The position numbers and the translations under genes were made by a program. 64,000 nt of DNA. It comes from Oceanobacter mangrovi (GTDB lineage Bacteria; Pseudomonadota; Gammaproteobacteria; Pseudomonadales; Oceanobacteraceae). This document shows, in pieces, positions 44,473-57,700 of this stretch. Where the stretch lies: the NCBI RefSeq assembly GCF_019740315.1, contig NZ_JAHXZR010000008.1:1-64000 (forward strand). The letters are read 5' to 3'. Below the pieces are notes generated by a model. That model worked only from the letters and a program-made list of their open reading frames with translations, did not search any database and was not told where the DNA came from. Numbering within the stretch: the stretch's first letter is position 1; each line of letters begins with the position of its first letter.

Positions 44473-45534
44473 ATGAGCAATGTGCAGGATTCCCGCTTGC
44501 CGCAGGTGTTCGGATTTGAGCTGTTTCAACATGGCCCGAAACTCGACGTCAGCAAGCTGATCGGCCTCGGCCAGCTGGCCGCCCGGCTGCCGTTGCGTAA
44601 GCAGCAGCGCCGCCTGGCCGCCAATGCCGGAGGTCATACTTCCAGCATTCGTGGTCGTGGTCTCGACTACGCCGAAAATCGCCAATACCAGCCCGGCGAT
44701 GATATCCGGGCAATGGACTGGCGCGTCACCGCCCGTACCGGCCAGCCGCATATCAAGGTGTATCAGGAAGAACGTGAACGGCCGGTATTGCTGGTTGGCG
44801 ACTTCCGTTCCAGCATGAATTTCGGCACTCGCCGCACCCTCAAGCAACTGGTCGCCGCCGAAGTGCTGGCGCTGCTGGGCTGGGCGGCGATCCACGAAGG
44901 CGACCGGCTCGGCTGTTTGCTGTTCAACGACCAGCAGGAACTGGACTTACGGCCACGCCCCGGCCACAAACAAATGCTGCAACTGATTCATTCGCTGGCA
45001 GACTTCAGCCCTTGTCAGCAGCCCGGAGAAACGCAAAAAGCAGAGCAAAAATCAGCACAAAAAGCAGCGCAAAAACAGCAACACGAGCAGCAACCGCTCA
45101 CCGCCAATCAGCGACTGCTGGATATTTGCATGCACCTGAAACGGGTCGCCAAACCCGGCAGCTCCATTTATATCGTCAGTGACTGGCACGGCATGGACAG
45201 CCAGGTCGAAGCCCGGCTGGCGCCATTACGGCGTCACTGCGACCTCACCGCCATTCAGATCAGTGACCCGCTGGAGGCAGAATTACCCGACCTCGGCTGG
45301 ATGGCGCTGACCGATGGCCAACAACGCCGACACTTACGTACCGACAGCAGCCAGCGCCAGCTCTATCAACAGGCCTGGCAACACAAACAGCAGCTGCTGG
45401 AAGAACACCTGAACCGGCTGGCGATGCCACTGATTCAGCTGGCCACACCAGAACACCCTCTGGAAGTGCTGCGTAACGGCATGGGGCTGAACAGCGGCCA
45501 GAAGAAATCCGCATCACGCAGGAGCAAGGCATGA
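44473..45534 (+). CDS. DUF58 domain protein
   Basis: 353 residues. GRGLDYAENRQYQPGDDIRAMDWRVTARTGQPH is the DUF58 core (about 60-95), followed by a VWA-like fold with VGDFRSSMNFG. A Gln/Lys/Ala-rich loop (about 180-205) is inserted. TAAGGG precedes ATG 44473. The last codons overlap the DUF4381 start by 4 bp. Part of the MoxR-VWA operon. Confidence 0.9.
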   Translation: MSNVQDSRLPQVFGFELFQHGPKLDVSKLIGLGQLAARLPLRKQQRRLAANAGGHTSSIRGRGLDYAENRQYQPGDDIRAMDWRVTARTGQPHIKVYQEERERPVLLVGDFRSSMNFGTRRTLKQLVAAEVLALLGWAAIHEGDRLGCLLFNDQQELDLRPRPGHKQMLQLIHSLADFSPCQQPGETQKAEQKSAQKAAQKQQHEQQPLTANQRLLDICMHLKRVAKPGSSIYIVSDWHGMDSQVEARLAPLRRHCDLTAIQISDPLEAELPDLGWMALTDGQQRRHLRTDSSQRQLYQQAWQHKQQLLEEHLNRLAMPLIQLATPEHPLEVLRNGMGLNSGQKKSASRRSKA

Positions 45535-46112
45535 ATCCTGTGAGCACACCCACTGCGGCTGTAGCCCCCATGGCACCAGCAGCTACCCCACAAAGTTCGC
45601 TACCGCTGGCGGATATTCATCTGCCGGAGCCGGTTTCATTCTGGCCACTGGCCCCCGGTTGGTGGCTGCTGGCGGGCTTGATTCTGTTGGCCGCCATCGC
45701 CATTGGTTGGTGGTTTTACCACCACCAACCCAAAGAGCGGCAACCACGCTTTAACGACAAGCTGTTCCGTCAGCAACTGCAGCAGCAGCTGGACAGCGCC
45801 TGGCAAACATTGCAGCAGCAACCGGATCAGCCACAGCATTATCTGGTGCAGCTGCAAACCGTGCTGAAACTGTTCGCGCGCCAGTTTGCGCCCGCCCGGC
45901 TGAGTCATTTTGGTAACGACTGGAGCCAATGGCTGCAAGCCTGCAAGCCGGGCCAGTTCAGCGACAGCAGCTTGCAGCTGCTCAGCGAAGGTTTGTACCT
46001 ACCACCACATTTATTGAACAACGAGGAGCTGGCCCAATTGCATCAGCAAGCAGTCGGCTGGCTGCAGCAGGCAGACGTGACAACGCCCGCCCCCGCACAG
46101 GAGAAGCCTTGA
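45531..46112 (+). CDS. DUF4381 membrane protein
   Basis: 193 residues. One membrane helix (about 42-64, GWWLLAGLILLAAIAIGWWFY) then a cytoplasmic helical part. The family accompanies MoxR/DUF58/VWA genes. It overlaps both neighbours by 1-4 bp (ATGA junctions), so expression is strictly coupled. Confidence 0.85.
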   Translation: MNPVSTPTAAVAPMAPAATPQSSLPLADIHLPEPVSFWPLAPGWWLLAGLILLAAIAIGWWFYHHQPKERQPRFNDKLFRQQLQQQLDSAWQTLQQQPDQPQHYLVQLQTVLKLFARQFAPARLSHFGNDWSQWLQACKPGQFSDSSLQLLSEGLYLPPHLLNNEELAQLHQQAVGWLQQADVTTPAPAQEKP

Positions 46113-47146
46113 TGAGCCTGCTCGAATCACTGCAGTGGCACTGGCTCTGGGCTTTTGTACTGCTACCGCTGCCCCTGCTGATGCGCTGGTTCAGCAAACC
46201 TGTGCAAACCGAACAGGCGGCATTGCGAGTCAGCAACTTGCAGGACTGGAGCAATCTGCAGCAGTACGATCACGCTGACGCCAACGACAACCGTCTGCGA
46301 CTGATCATCGCCAGTCTGGCCTGGCTGGCGCTGGTCACGGCACTGGCTCGCCCCTATCAGCTGGGCGATGCGGTTGCGGTGCCAACCAGCGGCCGCGACC
46401 TGTTATTGGCGGTGGATATTTCCGGCAGTATGCAAATGGAAGACATGGTCATTCAGGGGATGCAAACCGACCGCCTGAAAGCGGTGAAAAACGTGGTTAA
46501 TGGCTTTATCGACCAGCGTTCCGGCGACCGTCTCGGGCTGATCCTGTTTGGTACCAACGCTTACGTACAGGCGCCGCTGACCTTCGACCGAGAAACCGTG
46601 CGGCAATACCTGATGGAAGCCCAGATAGGTCTGGCCGGTGAAAACACCGCCATCGGCGATGCACTGGGGTTGTCGATCAAGCGTCTGCTAGCCCAGCCGG
46701 AAGAAAGCCGGGTCATAATCCTGCTGACTGACGGTGCCAACACCGCAGGCGAAATCGACCCGTTAAAAGCCGCTGATCTCGCCGCTGAAAACAAGGTGCG
46801 GGTCTATACCGTGGCCCTGGGAGCCGATTCAATGGTGATCAACAGCCTGTTTGGCAGCCGACAGGTAAACCCGTCACGGGATCTGGATGAAGGCACCCTG
46901 ACCGCGATTGCCAAAAAGACCGGCGGGGCTTTCTTCCGCGCCCGCAACTACGAAGAGTTGCAGCAGATTTATGGCCTCATCGACCAGCTCGAACCGACGG
47001 AAAAAGACCCTGAATTGTATCGCCCGCAGCACAGCCTCTATCAATGGCCACTGGCCAGCGCGCTGCTGCTGGCAGGGTTATTGGCACTGATGCAATGGCT
47101 GCCCGGCTTCAGCGGCGGCCGCTCTGGCACAGGATTCACTGACTGA
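46112..47146 (+). CDS. VWA-domain membrane protein (BatA-like)
   Basis: 344 residues. Two N-terminal helices (7-24 and 62-80), a von Willebrand A domain with an intact metal site (Asp102-Ile-Ser104-Gly-Ser106) and LLTDGANTAG, then a C-terminal helix. CAGGAG precedes the ATG. Equivalent to BatA of the Bat aerotolerance cluster. Confidence 0.9.
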   Translation: MSLLESLQWHWLWAFVLLPLPLLMRWFSKPVQTEQAALRVSNLQDWSNLQQYDHADANDNRLRLIIASLAWLALVTALARPYQLGDAVAVPTSGRDLLLAVDISGSMQMEDMVIQGMQTDRLKAVKNVVNGFIDQRSGDRLGLILFGTNAYVQAPLTFDRETVRQYLMEAQIGLAGENTAIGDALGLSIKRLLAQPEESRVIILLTDGANTAGEIDPLKAADLAAENKVRVYTVALGADSMVINSLFGSRQVNPSRDLDEGTLTAIAKKTGGAFFRARNYEELQQIYGLIDQLEPTEKDPELYRPQHSLYQWPLASALLLAGLLALMQWLPGFSGGRSGTGFTD

Positions 47147-49203
47147 TGGCAAACACCATGCTGGAAGCCTTTCACTTTATTCGCCCGCTGTGGCTGCTGG
47201 CGCTGTTGCCGCTGCTATTTGTGTTTATTGGCCAACGCCGTCGCCGCCTGAGCCAGCAACAATGGCAACGGGCAATTGACCCGGCGTTACTCGAACACAT
47301 GATCGAACAGGCCCCCGAACAACAACACAACCGCAGCCACTGGTGGCTGAGCCTGGGCTGGTTACTGGCGGTTATTGCCATCGCCGGGCCAAGTTGGAAA
47401 CAGCTGCCACAGCCGATCTACAAGAACCAGAACGTGCTGGTGATCATGCTCGACATGTCGTATTCAATGGCCGCAGAAGACATCAAACCGTCCCGTGCTG
47501 AACGTGCCAAACAGAAGATCACTGATATTCTTAACAGCCGTCGTGATGGCCTGGTCGCCATGGTCGCCTACGCCGGTGATGCCCATACCGTCACGCCGGT
47601 CACCAACGACAACCGTACCGTGATTAACCTGCTGCCAGCGCTGTCGCCCTACATCATGCCAGCACCGGGCAGTCGGCCAGATCGCGCCATTCAGCTGGCC
47701 CAGCAACTGGTACACGACAGCGGCCACAACCGCGCCGACCTGCTGCTGATTACCGATGGCATTCAGTCAAAAGACAGTGAACGTATCGCCAGCGTGCTCG
47801 ACAAAACGCACTTCTCGCTCGGCGTGATTGCACTGGGCAGCAGCCAGGGAGCGCCAATTCCGCTGCCGAAAGGCGGTTTCCTGCAAGACAGTCAGGGCAC
47901 CATCGTGTTGCCGAAACTGGATACCGCACCATTGCAGCAATTACACAGTGAAGTGGGTATCCCATGGCGCATGATCAGCTTGATGGATGATGACTGGCAG
48001 TCGCTGGTGCACGGCGCGGAAGCCACCGACAACAACAACGCGGAGGCCGCCGACAGCAGCCCGTCGCCAAATATGGACCAATGGCAGGATGAAGGTTTCT
48101 GGCTGATTCCGCTGCTGATCCCACTGGCACTGTTGGCATTCCGCCGTGGTGTGCTGGCGAGCTTGTTGGTTGGTATTTTGTTGTTGCCGTTGTTGGCTCA
48201 CTCGCCTGAGGTGATGGCAGCAGAAGACTCCCCGGCAGCATCCGCCAGTCAATGGAATAACCTCTGGGCCACCCCCGACCAGCAAGGTGCCCAACTGCTG
48301 GAAAGCGATCCGGCCGCCGCGGCCCGCACCTTTGAAGACCCATCCTGGAAAGGCACCGCCGCCTACCGTGCGGGCGACTACGAAGCCGCCGCCCAGGCCT
48401 TTGCTAACGACCATTCAGCGAGCGGCCAGTACAACCGCGCCAACGCGCTGGCCCAGCAAGGCAAATATCAGCAAGCCCTGCAGGCTTATGACGAAGCCTT
48501 GAAACAACAGCCGGATATGCAAGACGCCCAAAACAACCGCAAGGTCGTTGAAGAAGCCCTGAAAAAGCAGCAACAGCAGCAAAACCAGAACGGCGATCAG
48601 AACCAGAACGGCGATCAGAACCAGAACGGCGAGCAGGATAACCAGCAACAGCAGGACGGTTCCCAGCAAAATCAGCAGGGCCAGTCCGGTCAAAATCAGC
48701 AGAACCAGCAAGGTGAACAGGGTCAGCAAGACTCCCAAAACCCCGACTCACAAAACCAGGACAGCTCGCAGTCGTCTGATCAGAACCATCAGAGTGGTCA
48801 GTCAGGCCAAAATCAGCAACAGGACGACGAAGCCTTCCAGCAGCGTCTGCAACAGCAGCAAGAACAGGCCAGCGGCGACCAGAACAAAGACAAGGATTCA
48901 GAAAACGGCCAGCAGCAAGATGCTGATCAACAAGACCCACAAGCTGAGCAGTCCCAAGCTAAACAAGGCAATCAACAGCAAGACAATCAGCAAGGGGATG
49001 GCCAGGATTCCCAACCCCGGGCCATGCTCGGTGATATTCCGGAAGACAGCCTGAAAGACCTGACACCAGAACAGCAGGCGCACCTGCGCCAATGGCTTAA
49101 CCGCGTGCCTGACCAGCCCGGTGAACTGCTGAAACGCAAATTCCTGTACCAGTATTCCCGCCAAGCCCAGCAACCTGACGATAACGAGGATGTTTTATGG
49201 TAA
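47146..49203 (+). CDS. VWA and TPR membrane protein with Gln-rich region (BatB/BatC-type fusion)
   Basis: 685 residues. N-terminal membrane helices, VWA domain with intact metal site (Asp103-Met-Ser105-Tyr-Ser107), more helices (about 320-365), then TPR repeats (SGQYNRANALAQQGKYQQALQAYDEALKQQP, about 424-455), followed by roughly 180 residues that are mostly Gln, Asn, Asp, Ser and Gly. It looks like BatB and BatC joined. A 3 x 18-bp tandem repeat opens the Gln-rich part. It overlaps both neighbours. Confidence 0.9.
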   Translation: MANTMLEAFHFIRPLWLLALLPLLFVFIGQRRRRLSQQQWQRAIDPALLEHMIEQAPEQQHNRSHWWLSLGWLLAVIAIAGPSWKQLPQPIYKNQNVLVIMLDMSYSMAAEDIKPSRAERAKQKITDILNSRRDGLVAMVAYAGDAHTVTPVTNDNRTVINLLPALSPYIMPAPGSRPDRAIQLAQQLVHDSGHNRADLLLITDGIQSKDSERIASVLDKTHFSLGVIALGSSQGAPIPLPKGGFLQDSQGTIVLPKLDTAPLQQLHSEVGIPWRMISLMDDDWQSLVHGAEATDNNNAEAADSSPSPNMDQWQDEGFWLIPLLIPLALLAFRRGVLASLLVGILLLPLLAHSPEVMAAEDSPAASASQWNNLWATPDQQGAQLLESDPAAAARTFEDPSWKGTAAYRAGDYEAAAQAFANDHSASGQYNRANALAQQGKYQQALQAYDEALKQQPDMQDAQNNRKVVEEALKKQQQQQNQNGDQNQNGDQNQNGEQDNQQQQDGSQQNQQGQSGQNQQNQQGEQGQQDSQNPDSQNQDSSQSSDQNHQSGQSGQNQQQDDEAFQQRLQQQQEQASGDQNKDKDSENGQQQDADQQDPQAEQSQAKQGNQQQDNQQGDGQDSQPRAMLGDIPEDSLKDLTPEQQAHLRQWLNRVPDQPGELLKRKFLYQYSRQAQQPDDNEDVLW
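48583..48636 (+). repeat. Three 18-bp tandem repeats in the Gln-rich region
   Basis: AACCAGAACGGCGATCAG occurs twice, then once with GAG for GAT, encoding NQNGDQ/NQNGEQ. Such units can change in number by slippage without breaking the frame. Confidence 0.85.
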
Positions 49204-51020
49204 CCCGAGCTTTGTCTCCGCTTTTCCACTGGCTGGAGTCTGGCACCGCAACAGCGAAACGTACATCAGTGTGGCTAACGGCCGTGCTGCTGACGCTGCT
49301 GACCGTGTCTGCTCAGGCTGCCGACAGCTTCACCGCCGCCGTTGACCGTGCCATGTTGTCGGAACAGGAAACCCTGCAGCTGACACTGACCTACAGCCCA
49401 CAGGTATTGATGGCATCACCGGACTTCGCGCCGCTGCGCAAGGATTTTGATATTGTCGGTGGCCCCAGTCGGTTGAACAGCATGCGCTCAATTAACGGCC
49501 AGTCCAGCTCCAGCACCGAATGGACACTGACACTGCTGCCGAAACGCACCGGCCAGCTGAAAATCCCTTCGTTGCAGGTTGATGATCTGGCCAGTAACAG
49601 CATCGACATCACCGTCAAGCCCATGTCTGCTGCAGTCCGCGAGCAATCCAGCAAGCTGGCATTTTTCGACATCAATATCAGTGAGCAACCGGCCTATTAC
49701 GTTCAGGGCCAGATTCTCTACACCGAAAAACTCTACTACCGGGTAAATCACCGTGATGCCGATCTGTCTGATCTGGAGGTGGAAGATGCCAGAGTTGAAC
49801 CTCTGGGCGAACCACGCAATTACGTATCCGTAGTGGATGGTGAAAAGGTCGGTGTTTACGAACGGGACTATCTGATCCAGCCAGAAAAAGCGGGCAAGCT
49901 GGTGATTCCCGGCCAGCGTTTTCAGGCCATGGCCACCATCATGCCGGACCCCAGTCAGCCCTGGAACGGCCGTCGCCAGATGATTTCAGCGGTGACCAAG
50001 CCCATTACGCTGGACGTCAAACCCATCCCGGCAGAGTACCCCACCGCTCCCTGGTTACCGGCAGAAAAGCTGACCCTGAAAGAAGAATTCAGTGCTGATC
50101 CACATGAATGGAAAGTCGGCGACCCAATCACCCGCACCCTGGTAATCCAGACCCAGGGACTGTCAGCCAACCAGATCGTCTTGCCGAATTTGCCGATTCC
50201 GGATGGCCTCAAACAATACCCGGATCAATCCGTGCAACAGGATCAAACCACCAACGCAGGCATCGCCGGAACTTTCCGCCAGCCAATGGCGCTGGTACCT
50301 ACCCGCACGGGGAACATCACCTTGCCGGAAGTGCGGATTCCCTGGTGGAACACCAAACTCAACAAGCTTGAATATGCCGTGATCCCGGCCAAAACCGTCA
50401 GCATTCTGGCCAACCCGAATCAGCAAACGAGCAACAACAGCACAGCAGCTCAGAATCAGATTCCACCGCCAGCAGCGCAAATGTCGGCAACTCCCACGCC
50501 AGCAGCCCTGAACCAATCCACGACCAACCCTGCGGCTGTCTCAACAAACACACAACCCGGCTGGTTGTTCTGGCTTGGCTGGGCACTCGCTGCGCTCGGC
50601 TGGCTGATGGTGATCATCTTGCTGGCAACTCGTCGTCGTCCGGCACCAGTGGCGACTGAAACAGCCGACCAACCTCACAGCGGCATGAACTGGCAAGACC
50701 TCAAAAAAGCCTGTGAAAGCAACAATGCAGCCGCCATTCATCAGGCCCTGCAAGGCTGGTTAAACAGCGAAGGCAAACAGCTGGGAATCCACAGCCCTGA
50801 CCAGCTCAGCCAACAAAACCCTCACCTGGCCCAGCAACTTAACCTGCTCGATCAGGCGCTGTTTGCAGGCACTGCCGAAGGCACAGAACTGAACGGCCGT
50901 CAGCTGCTGCAGTTACTGGAAGAAGTGCGCAAGCAAGGCGCTAAAAAAAGGCCAGGAAATGGCGGGATTGCTGGAAATGGGGTTGGAGGAGATGAGATTG
51001 CAGGGCTTTATCCATCTTGA
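49197..51020 (+). CDS. batD: BatD-like protein
   Basis: 607 residues. Signal peptide (to about AQAADS, residue 42), repeated beta-sandwich domains (FTAAVDRAMLSEQETLQLTLTYSP; LAFFDINISEQPAYYVQGQILYTEKLYYRV), then one membrane helix (about 450-470) and a helical cytoplasmic tail. BatD proteins sit with Bat VWA partners at the inner membrane and protect from oxidative stress in Bacteroides and Leptospira. Overlaps the VWA-TPR gene by 7 bp and ends the operon. Confidence 0.88.
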   Translation: MVTRALSPLFHWLESGTATAKRTSVWLTAVLLTLLTVSAQAADSFTAAVDRAMLSEQETLQLTLTYSPQVLMASPDFAPLRKDFDIVGGPSRLNSMRSINGQSSSSTEWTLTLLPKRTGQLKIPSLQVDDLASNSIDITVKPMSAAVREQSSKLAFFDINISEQPAYYVQGQILYTEKLYYRVNHRDADLSDLEVEDARVEPLGEPRNYVSVVDGEKVGVYERDYLIQPEKAGKLVIPGQRFQAMATIMPDPSQPWNGRRQMISAVTKPITLDVKPIPAEYPTAPWLPAEKLTLKEEFSADPHEWKVGDPITRTLVIQTQGLSANQIVLPNLPIPDGLKQYPDQSVQQDQTTNAGIAGTFRQPMALVPTRTGNITLPEVRIPWWNTKLNKLEYAVIPAKTVSILANPNQQTSNNSTAAQNQIPPPAAQMSATPTPAALNQSTTNPAAVSTNTQPGWLFWLGWALAALGWLMVIILLATRRRPAPVATETADQPHSGMNWQDLKKACESNNAAAIHQALQGWLNSEGKQLGIHSPDQLSQQNPHLAQQLNLLDQALFAGTAEGTELNGRQLLQLLEEVRKQGAKKRPGNGGIAGNGVGGDEIAGLYPS

Positions 51021-51050
51021 TCAAGAACCACCGTTCTCTCTCTGACAACA

Positions 51051-51083
51051 AAAAACCCCGGCTATTGCTAGCAGGGGCTTTTT
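51051..51083. terminator. Bidirectional terminator between batD and ligA
   Basis: AAAACCCC (51052-51059) and GGGGCTTTTT enclose GGCTA-TTG-CTAGC-like pairing. T and A runs on both sides fit use by both convergent genes. Confidence 0.75.
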
Positions 51084-51108
51084 GTTAACCAGGCGTTCAG
51101 GCAATAAG

Positions 51109-53214
<2,106 letters not shown>

Positions 53215-53260
53215 TCAGCAACTGGCGGCGGCGTTCAATAGATGGATCCTGCAAGCAGAA

Positions 53261-54664
53261 CTAGCGACGGCGGCCGGCGGCCTGCTTTTTCGCCAGCAAG
53301 GCCTGGCGACGTTCGTATTCCTGAATCTGCTGACGATCGTGTTCAGTAGTTTGTTTGCTGAAGGTACTGAGGGTGCCGTCCTTGAGGTCGGCATCCAGAT
53401 GATCCGCCAGTACCCGCGCCATCTCGGACATCGCCTGATAGGCTTCCAACGGTCGTTTGGCACCCGGCAAACTCATAAAGAAAGTCAGTCCAGCAAAATA
53501 TTCGTCTTCCATGGTACGCGGGTCAAACACTCCCGGTTCGTAGGTCTGGGCGATGGAGAACTGGATCGGCCCTTTGCCATCGGCTTCTTCATAACGGTGG
53601 AAGATACGTTCAGTACCGTAGCGCAGGTCGCAACCATCGAACAGGTGTAACAGGGAACGGCCTGGGAAACCGTTTTCATCACGGGCGACGGCATGAATCA
53701 CCAGTACCACTTCCGCTTGCGAGCGGCTGGACAGCTGTTCGGCATCGTCACCGGCATAGATGATCAGTTCGCTACCCTGGTCTTCACCCTGCTCTTCCTG
53801 CAGTTCGATTTCTTCATCCATATGGGTCGGTTGTTCGACTTCTTCAGCGACCCAGTCATGCGGCCCTTGTGCTGCAACTTCAGCGTCTTCTGCTGCGGTT
53901 TTGTCAGCCATTGCTTCCGCAGCATCAATAGCCTTCGCAACCGGTTGCTGCAGTTGATCGTCTTCGATCACCACTTCACGGTCACCGAGGGTTTCTACTG
54001 CCATCAGTACAGGTACTTCTTCGTCCAGGTTAACCGGTTTGGCACGCGGAATAATCGAAGCCGTTTGCTGCAGTGGCAACAGTTCCTCTTCAATTTCACG
54101 AGTACGGGTGTTCAGCCAGGACTGAATGTCTTCCTGAAAACGCGGATCGTCATCAGCGATTTCTGATGAGTCTGGTTGCGTAGACAAAGGCTGATCCAGC
54201 GTCTCACTCCATGTGGGTTCAAGGATGTCATCCTGCGGCACATCCCGTTCGCTGGCATCCGCCGATTTGTCAGCACCGGTACGTACCCGCACTTCACCGA
54301 GTTCTTCGAAACCGTCAACCTTATAGCTGTCAGCAACTGTCGCCACATTAACAGCTGCTGCTGGCCGTGGTGCCGGCTTACTCACCGGCCTGGTTGCCGC
54401 TTTTGGCAGTTCAATGGTGGGCTTGGCTTGTTCGCGGTTCACGTCCGCCGGTGTCGCGTCAGCGGCAGCACCACCCTTGACCCGAAAACCACCACTTGGC
54501 AGTTCAGGGTTGGAGTCCTTGTCCGGAAATTTGAAGTCCTTGCTGATATCCAGCTTGAGTGCTTCCGCACGGGCACGGCGCATCCGCCGGATACCATCCA
54601 GTACAACGATGACCACTGCCAGTAACCCCAGCAGAATCATCACAGTTCGCCAACTCAGTTCCAT
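53261..54664 (-). CDS. zipA: Cell division protein ZipA
   Basis: 467 residues. N-terminal membrane helix (6-24, TVMILLGLLAVVIVVLDGI), basic patch, a long acidic and proline-containing linker (about 60-325), and a C-terminal FtsZ-binding domain (about 335-450, PGRSLLHLFDGCDLRYGTERIFHRYE). It anchors FtsZ at the membrane. The linker is longer than in E. coli ZipA (328 residues total). It lies 79 bp after smc, as in Pseudomonas. Confidence 0.93.
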   Translation of the reverse strand: MELSWRTVMILLGLLAVVIVVLDGIRRMRRARAEALKLDISKDFKFPDKDSNPELPSGGFRVKGGAAADATPADVNREQAKPTIELPKAATRPVSKPAPRPAAAVNVATVADSYKVDGFEELGEVRVRTGADKSADASERDVPQDDILEPTWSETLDQPLSTQPDSSEIADDDPRFQEDIQSWLNTRTREIEEELLPLQQTASIIPRAKPVNLDEEVPVLMAVETLGDREVVIEDDQLQQPVAKAIDAAEAMADKTAAEDAEVAAQGPHDWVAEEVEQPTHMDEEIELQEEQGEDQGSELIIYAGDDAEQLSSRSQAEVVLVIHAVARDENGFPGRSLLHLFDGCDLRYGTERIFHRYEEADGKGPIQFSIAQTYEPGVFDPRTMEDEYFAGLTFFMSLPGAKRPLEAYQAMSEMARVLADHLDADLKDGTLSTFSKQTTEHDRQQIQEYERRQALLAKKQAAGRRR

Positions 54665-54742
54665 AATGTCCTCTTCATTGCCAGCCGGGCCGGATGGGTG
54701 TAGCAGTCATCCGATAACAAGGCCCTGCAGCGCAGTTCGTTT

Positions 54743-57700
54743 TTATTGGTCAATCATTTCTGCCGCTTCTTCCACATCGACCGAGACAAGTCGTGAAACG
54801 CCAGGTTCCTGCATGGTCACCCCCATAAGCTGAGATGCCATCTCCATCGCAATTTTGTTATGCGTAATGTAAATAAACTGGACCTTTTCTGACATTGCCT
54901 TAACCAATCGGGCATAACGGCCGACGTTAGCATCGTCCAGCGGTGCATCTACTTCATCCAACATACAAAACGGTGCCGGATTGAGCTGGAAAATAGAAAA
55001 TACCAGCGCAATCGCGGTGAGTGCCTTTTCACCACCCGACAACAGGTGGATGGTGCTGTTTTTCTTGCCCGGTGGCCGCGCCATAATCGCTACGCCGGTC
55101 ACCAGCATGTCTTCATCAGTGAGATCAAGCCAGGCGTGACCACCACCGAAGACCTTTGGAAACAGTTCTGCTAAACCAGCGTTAATTTTATCAAAGGTCT
55201 CTTTAAAACGGGTACGGGTCTCGCGGTCAATTTTATGGATCGCATTTTCCAGCGTTGCCAGCGCCGTCTCAAGATCGGCGTGCTGGGCATCCAGATAGGT
55301 TTTGCGTTCCGATTGCACCTTGTATTCATCAATCGCGGCCAGGTTGATGTTGCCAAGTCGACGAATTTTTTCGGCAATATCTTCAAGATCCTGCTGCCAA
55401 CGCTCTACTGCCGCTTCTTCCGGCATGTTTTCCAGCACGTCTTTCAGCGTCAGTTTTTCTTCCTGCAACTGTTCGATCAGAGCCTGCCGACGAATATCCA
55501 GTGCCTGACATTCCATCCGCACCGCTTCGAGCTGGTTACGAATTTCGAGAATCAGCTGTTCCTGCCGACTGCGTTCGTTTTCAAGCTGACGCATCCGCGC
55601 TTCGGTTTCATCCAGCAGGCGTCGGGCGTCCTGCATCTGCAGCTCCGCCTGTTGCCGCTGTTCGAGCATTTCCTGCAATTCTTCTTTTAATAATTGCAGG
55701 TCGGCGGTGTGATCCTGCTGCTGACTATCGAGTACCAGCTGACGGCGCTGACGCCATTGCTGCAATTGTAGTTCAAGCCGCTGCAGGGCCGTTTCCAGCG
55801 CCTGTTTGCGACTGCTGCTTTCCCGCTGGCCCAGTTCGAACTGATGCCAGTTTTGCTGTTGTTGCTGTACTAACGCCCGTGCGTCTTCCAATTGTAGCTT
55901 GAGATCACTTTGTTGCTGCAGCAATTGGTCTCGCTCGTCGGCGTGAGTCTCAATGGCGTCGTGAGCCAGCTGGCGTTCGATTCGCAGTTCTTCAACTTCC
56001 TGTTGTTGTAACAGCCGCTGTTCACTGGCTTCTTCGAGATCGGCGTCGATGCGTTCACGCCGCTGGCCAAATTGTTCCGCTCGCGCCTGTTTGGCAGCCA
56101 GCTGGGATTTCAGCTGGGTTAACTGCTGGCTGGCTTGTTGCCACTCCCGCTGGGCGGCTTCCCGCTGCTGTTCCTGGCTGTGCAGTCGTAATTGCGCCGA
56201 TTCCAGTTCCGCTTCCCACTCCTCGACGTCCATATCGAGCTGGTCCCACTGATCGTGGAGTAATTCCAGCTCTTGCTGACGGGCCAGCAGGCTGCCCTGC
56301 TCTTCCGCTGCCCGGGCGACCCGCACCCACTGGCGGCCAATACGACTGCCATCCGGGGTAATCCAGAATTCGCCCCGGGCCAGTTGACTGCGTTGAGCCA
56401 GCGCCAGTTCCAGCGAATCACAACAGCGGGCATTGGCCAGCAGATCAGACAGGTCCTGGCTGGCATTAACCTTGTGCAGCAGGGAATCACTCGCCAAAGA
56501 GCCAGGCGGCTGGCTACTTGCGGCTTTATCCCGCAATACCAGTCGGCCTTCTTTGAGGCTTTTGAGCCACTGGGCTGCGTGTGGCAAATCATCCACCAGC
56601 AGTGCGTGCAGCTGGTCGTCCAGTACCACCTCTACCGCTTGTTCCCAGCCACTCTCAACCTGCAGATGCTGCGCCAGTCGTGGCGCGCGAGCCAGCTGGT
56701 GAGTTTCGAGCCAGCGTGCGACAGCTTCGTTACTTTGCCCCAATGCCGCTTTCTGCAAGGCTTCAAGCGTGGCTTTACGGCTGCTGAGTTGACTCAGTTG
56801 CTCACGCCCGGCAGTCACCTGCCGACGTTGCTCTTCAATATGGGCACGCGCCGTTTCAAGCTGGCCTCGAGCCTGCTCGGCTCGCATTTGCTGTTCTTCT
56901 GACTGCAACTCAAACTCACTGACCTCTTCGGCCAGCAGTTCAATTTCTTCCAGCTCCGGATTATCCAGCAGCTGTTGTTTTTCGGCCTGCAGTTTCTGGA
57001 TCTGCTGATCCAGCCGCAGCAGTTGCTGTTCCAGCGACTGAATACGGGTTTGCGCAACTTCCGCCTGGCGCGCCGGTTCACCGGCTCGCTGGGTAAATTG
57101 TTGCCACTGGTCTTGCCAGCGGGATTGCGCCAGCTCGACGTCTTCCAGTTCCAGCCGGGCCTGTTCCAGCTGTTCGCGCAGCAGTTCCTGTTCAAGGTCC
57201 AGATCAAACGAGCTATTTTGCAATTGCTCCAGCTCGAACTGGTCGGATTCTATCGACTGTTGTAATTCGAGAATCTGACGCTCGGCTTCCTGCAGGTTAC
57301 GATCGAGTTCCAGCGACATTTGCGACTGGTGCTCAATCTTCTGTTCCTGGCGGGCAATACGGGCACCGATTTCGTAAAAACGCCCCTGATGAGTCTGAAA
57401 GTCGTCGTTACGCTCCTGCTGCTGCAGTCGCAGGGATTCATTTTCGGCATCGATATGAGTCTGACGCGCCTGATGCTCGTCCATGCGCGTCTGATGCTGG
57501 GCAATTTGTAATTCGCGCTGGCGGTAGTCCTGATCCAGCAGCTGCCATTTCAGTGCTTGCAGCTGGGCCTTCTTTTGCCGCTCTTCGGTTTTTAATGCCT
57601 TGTATTTTTCAGCAGCATCGGCCTGCCGTTGCAGGTGTCCCAACTGCCGTTCAAGCTCATCACGAATATCCTGCAGGCGTTCGAGGTTTTCCATCGTCCG

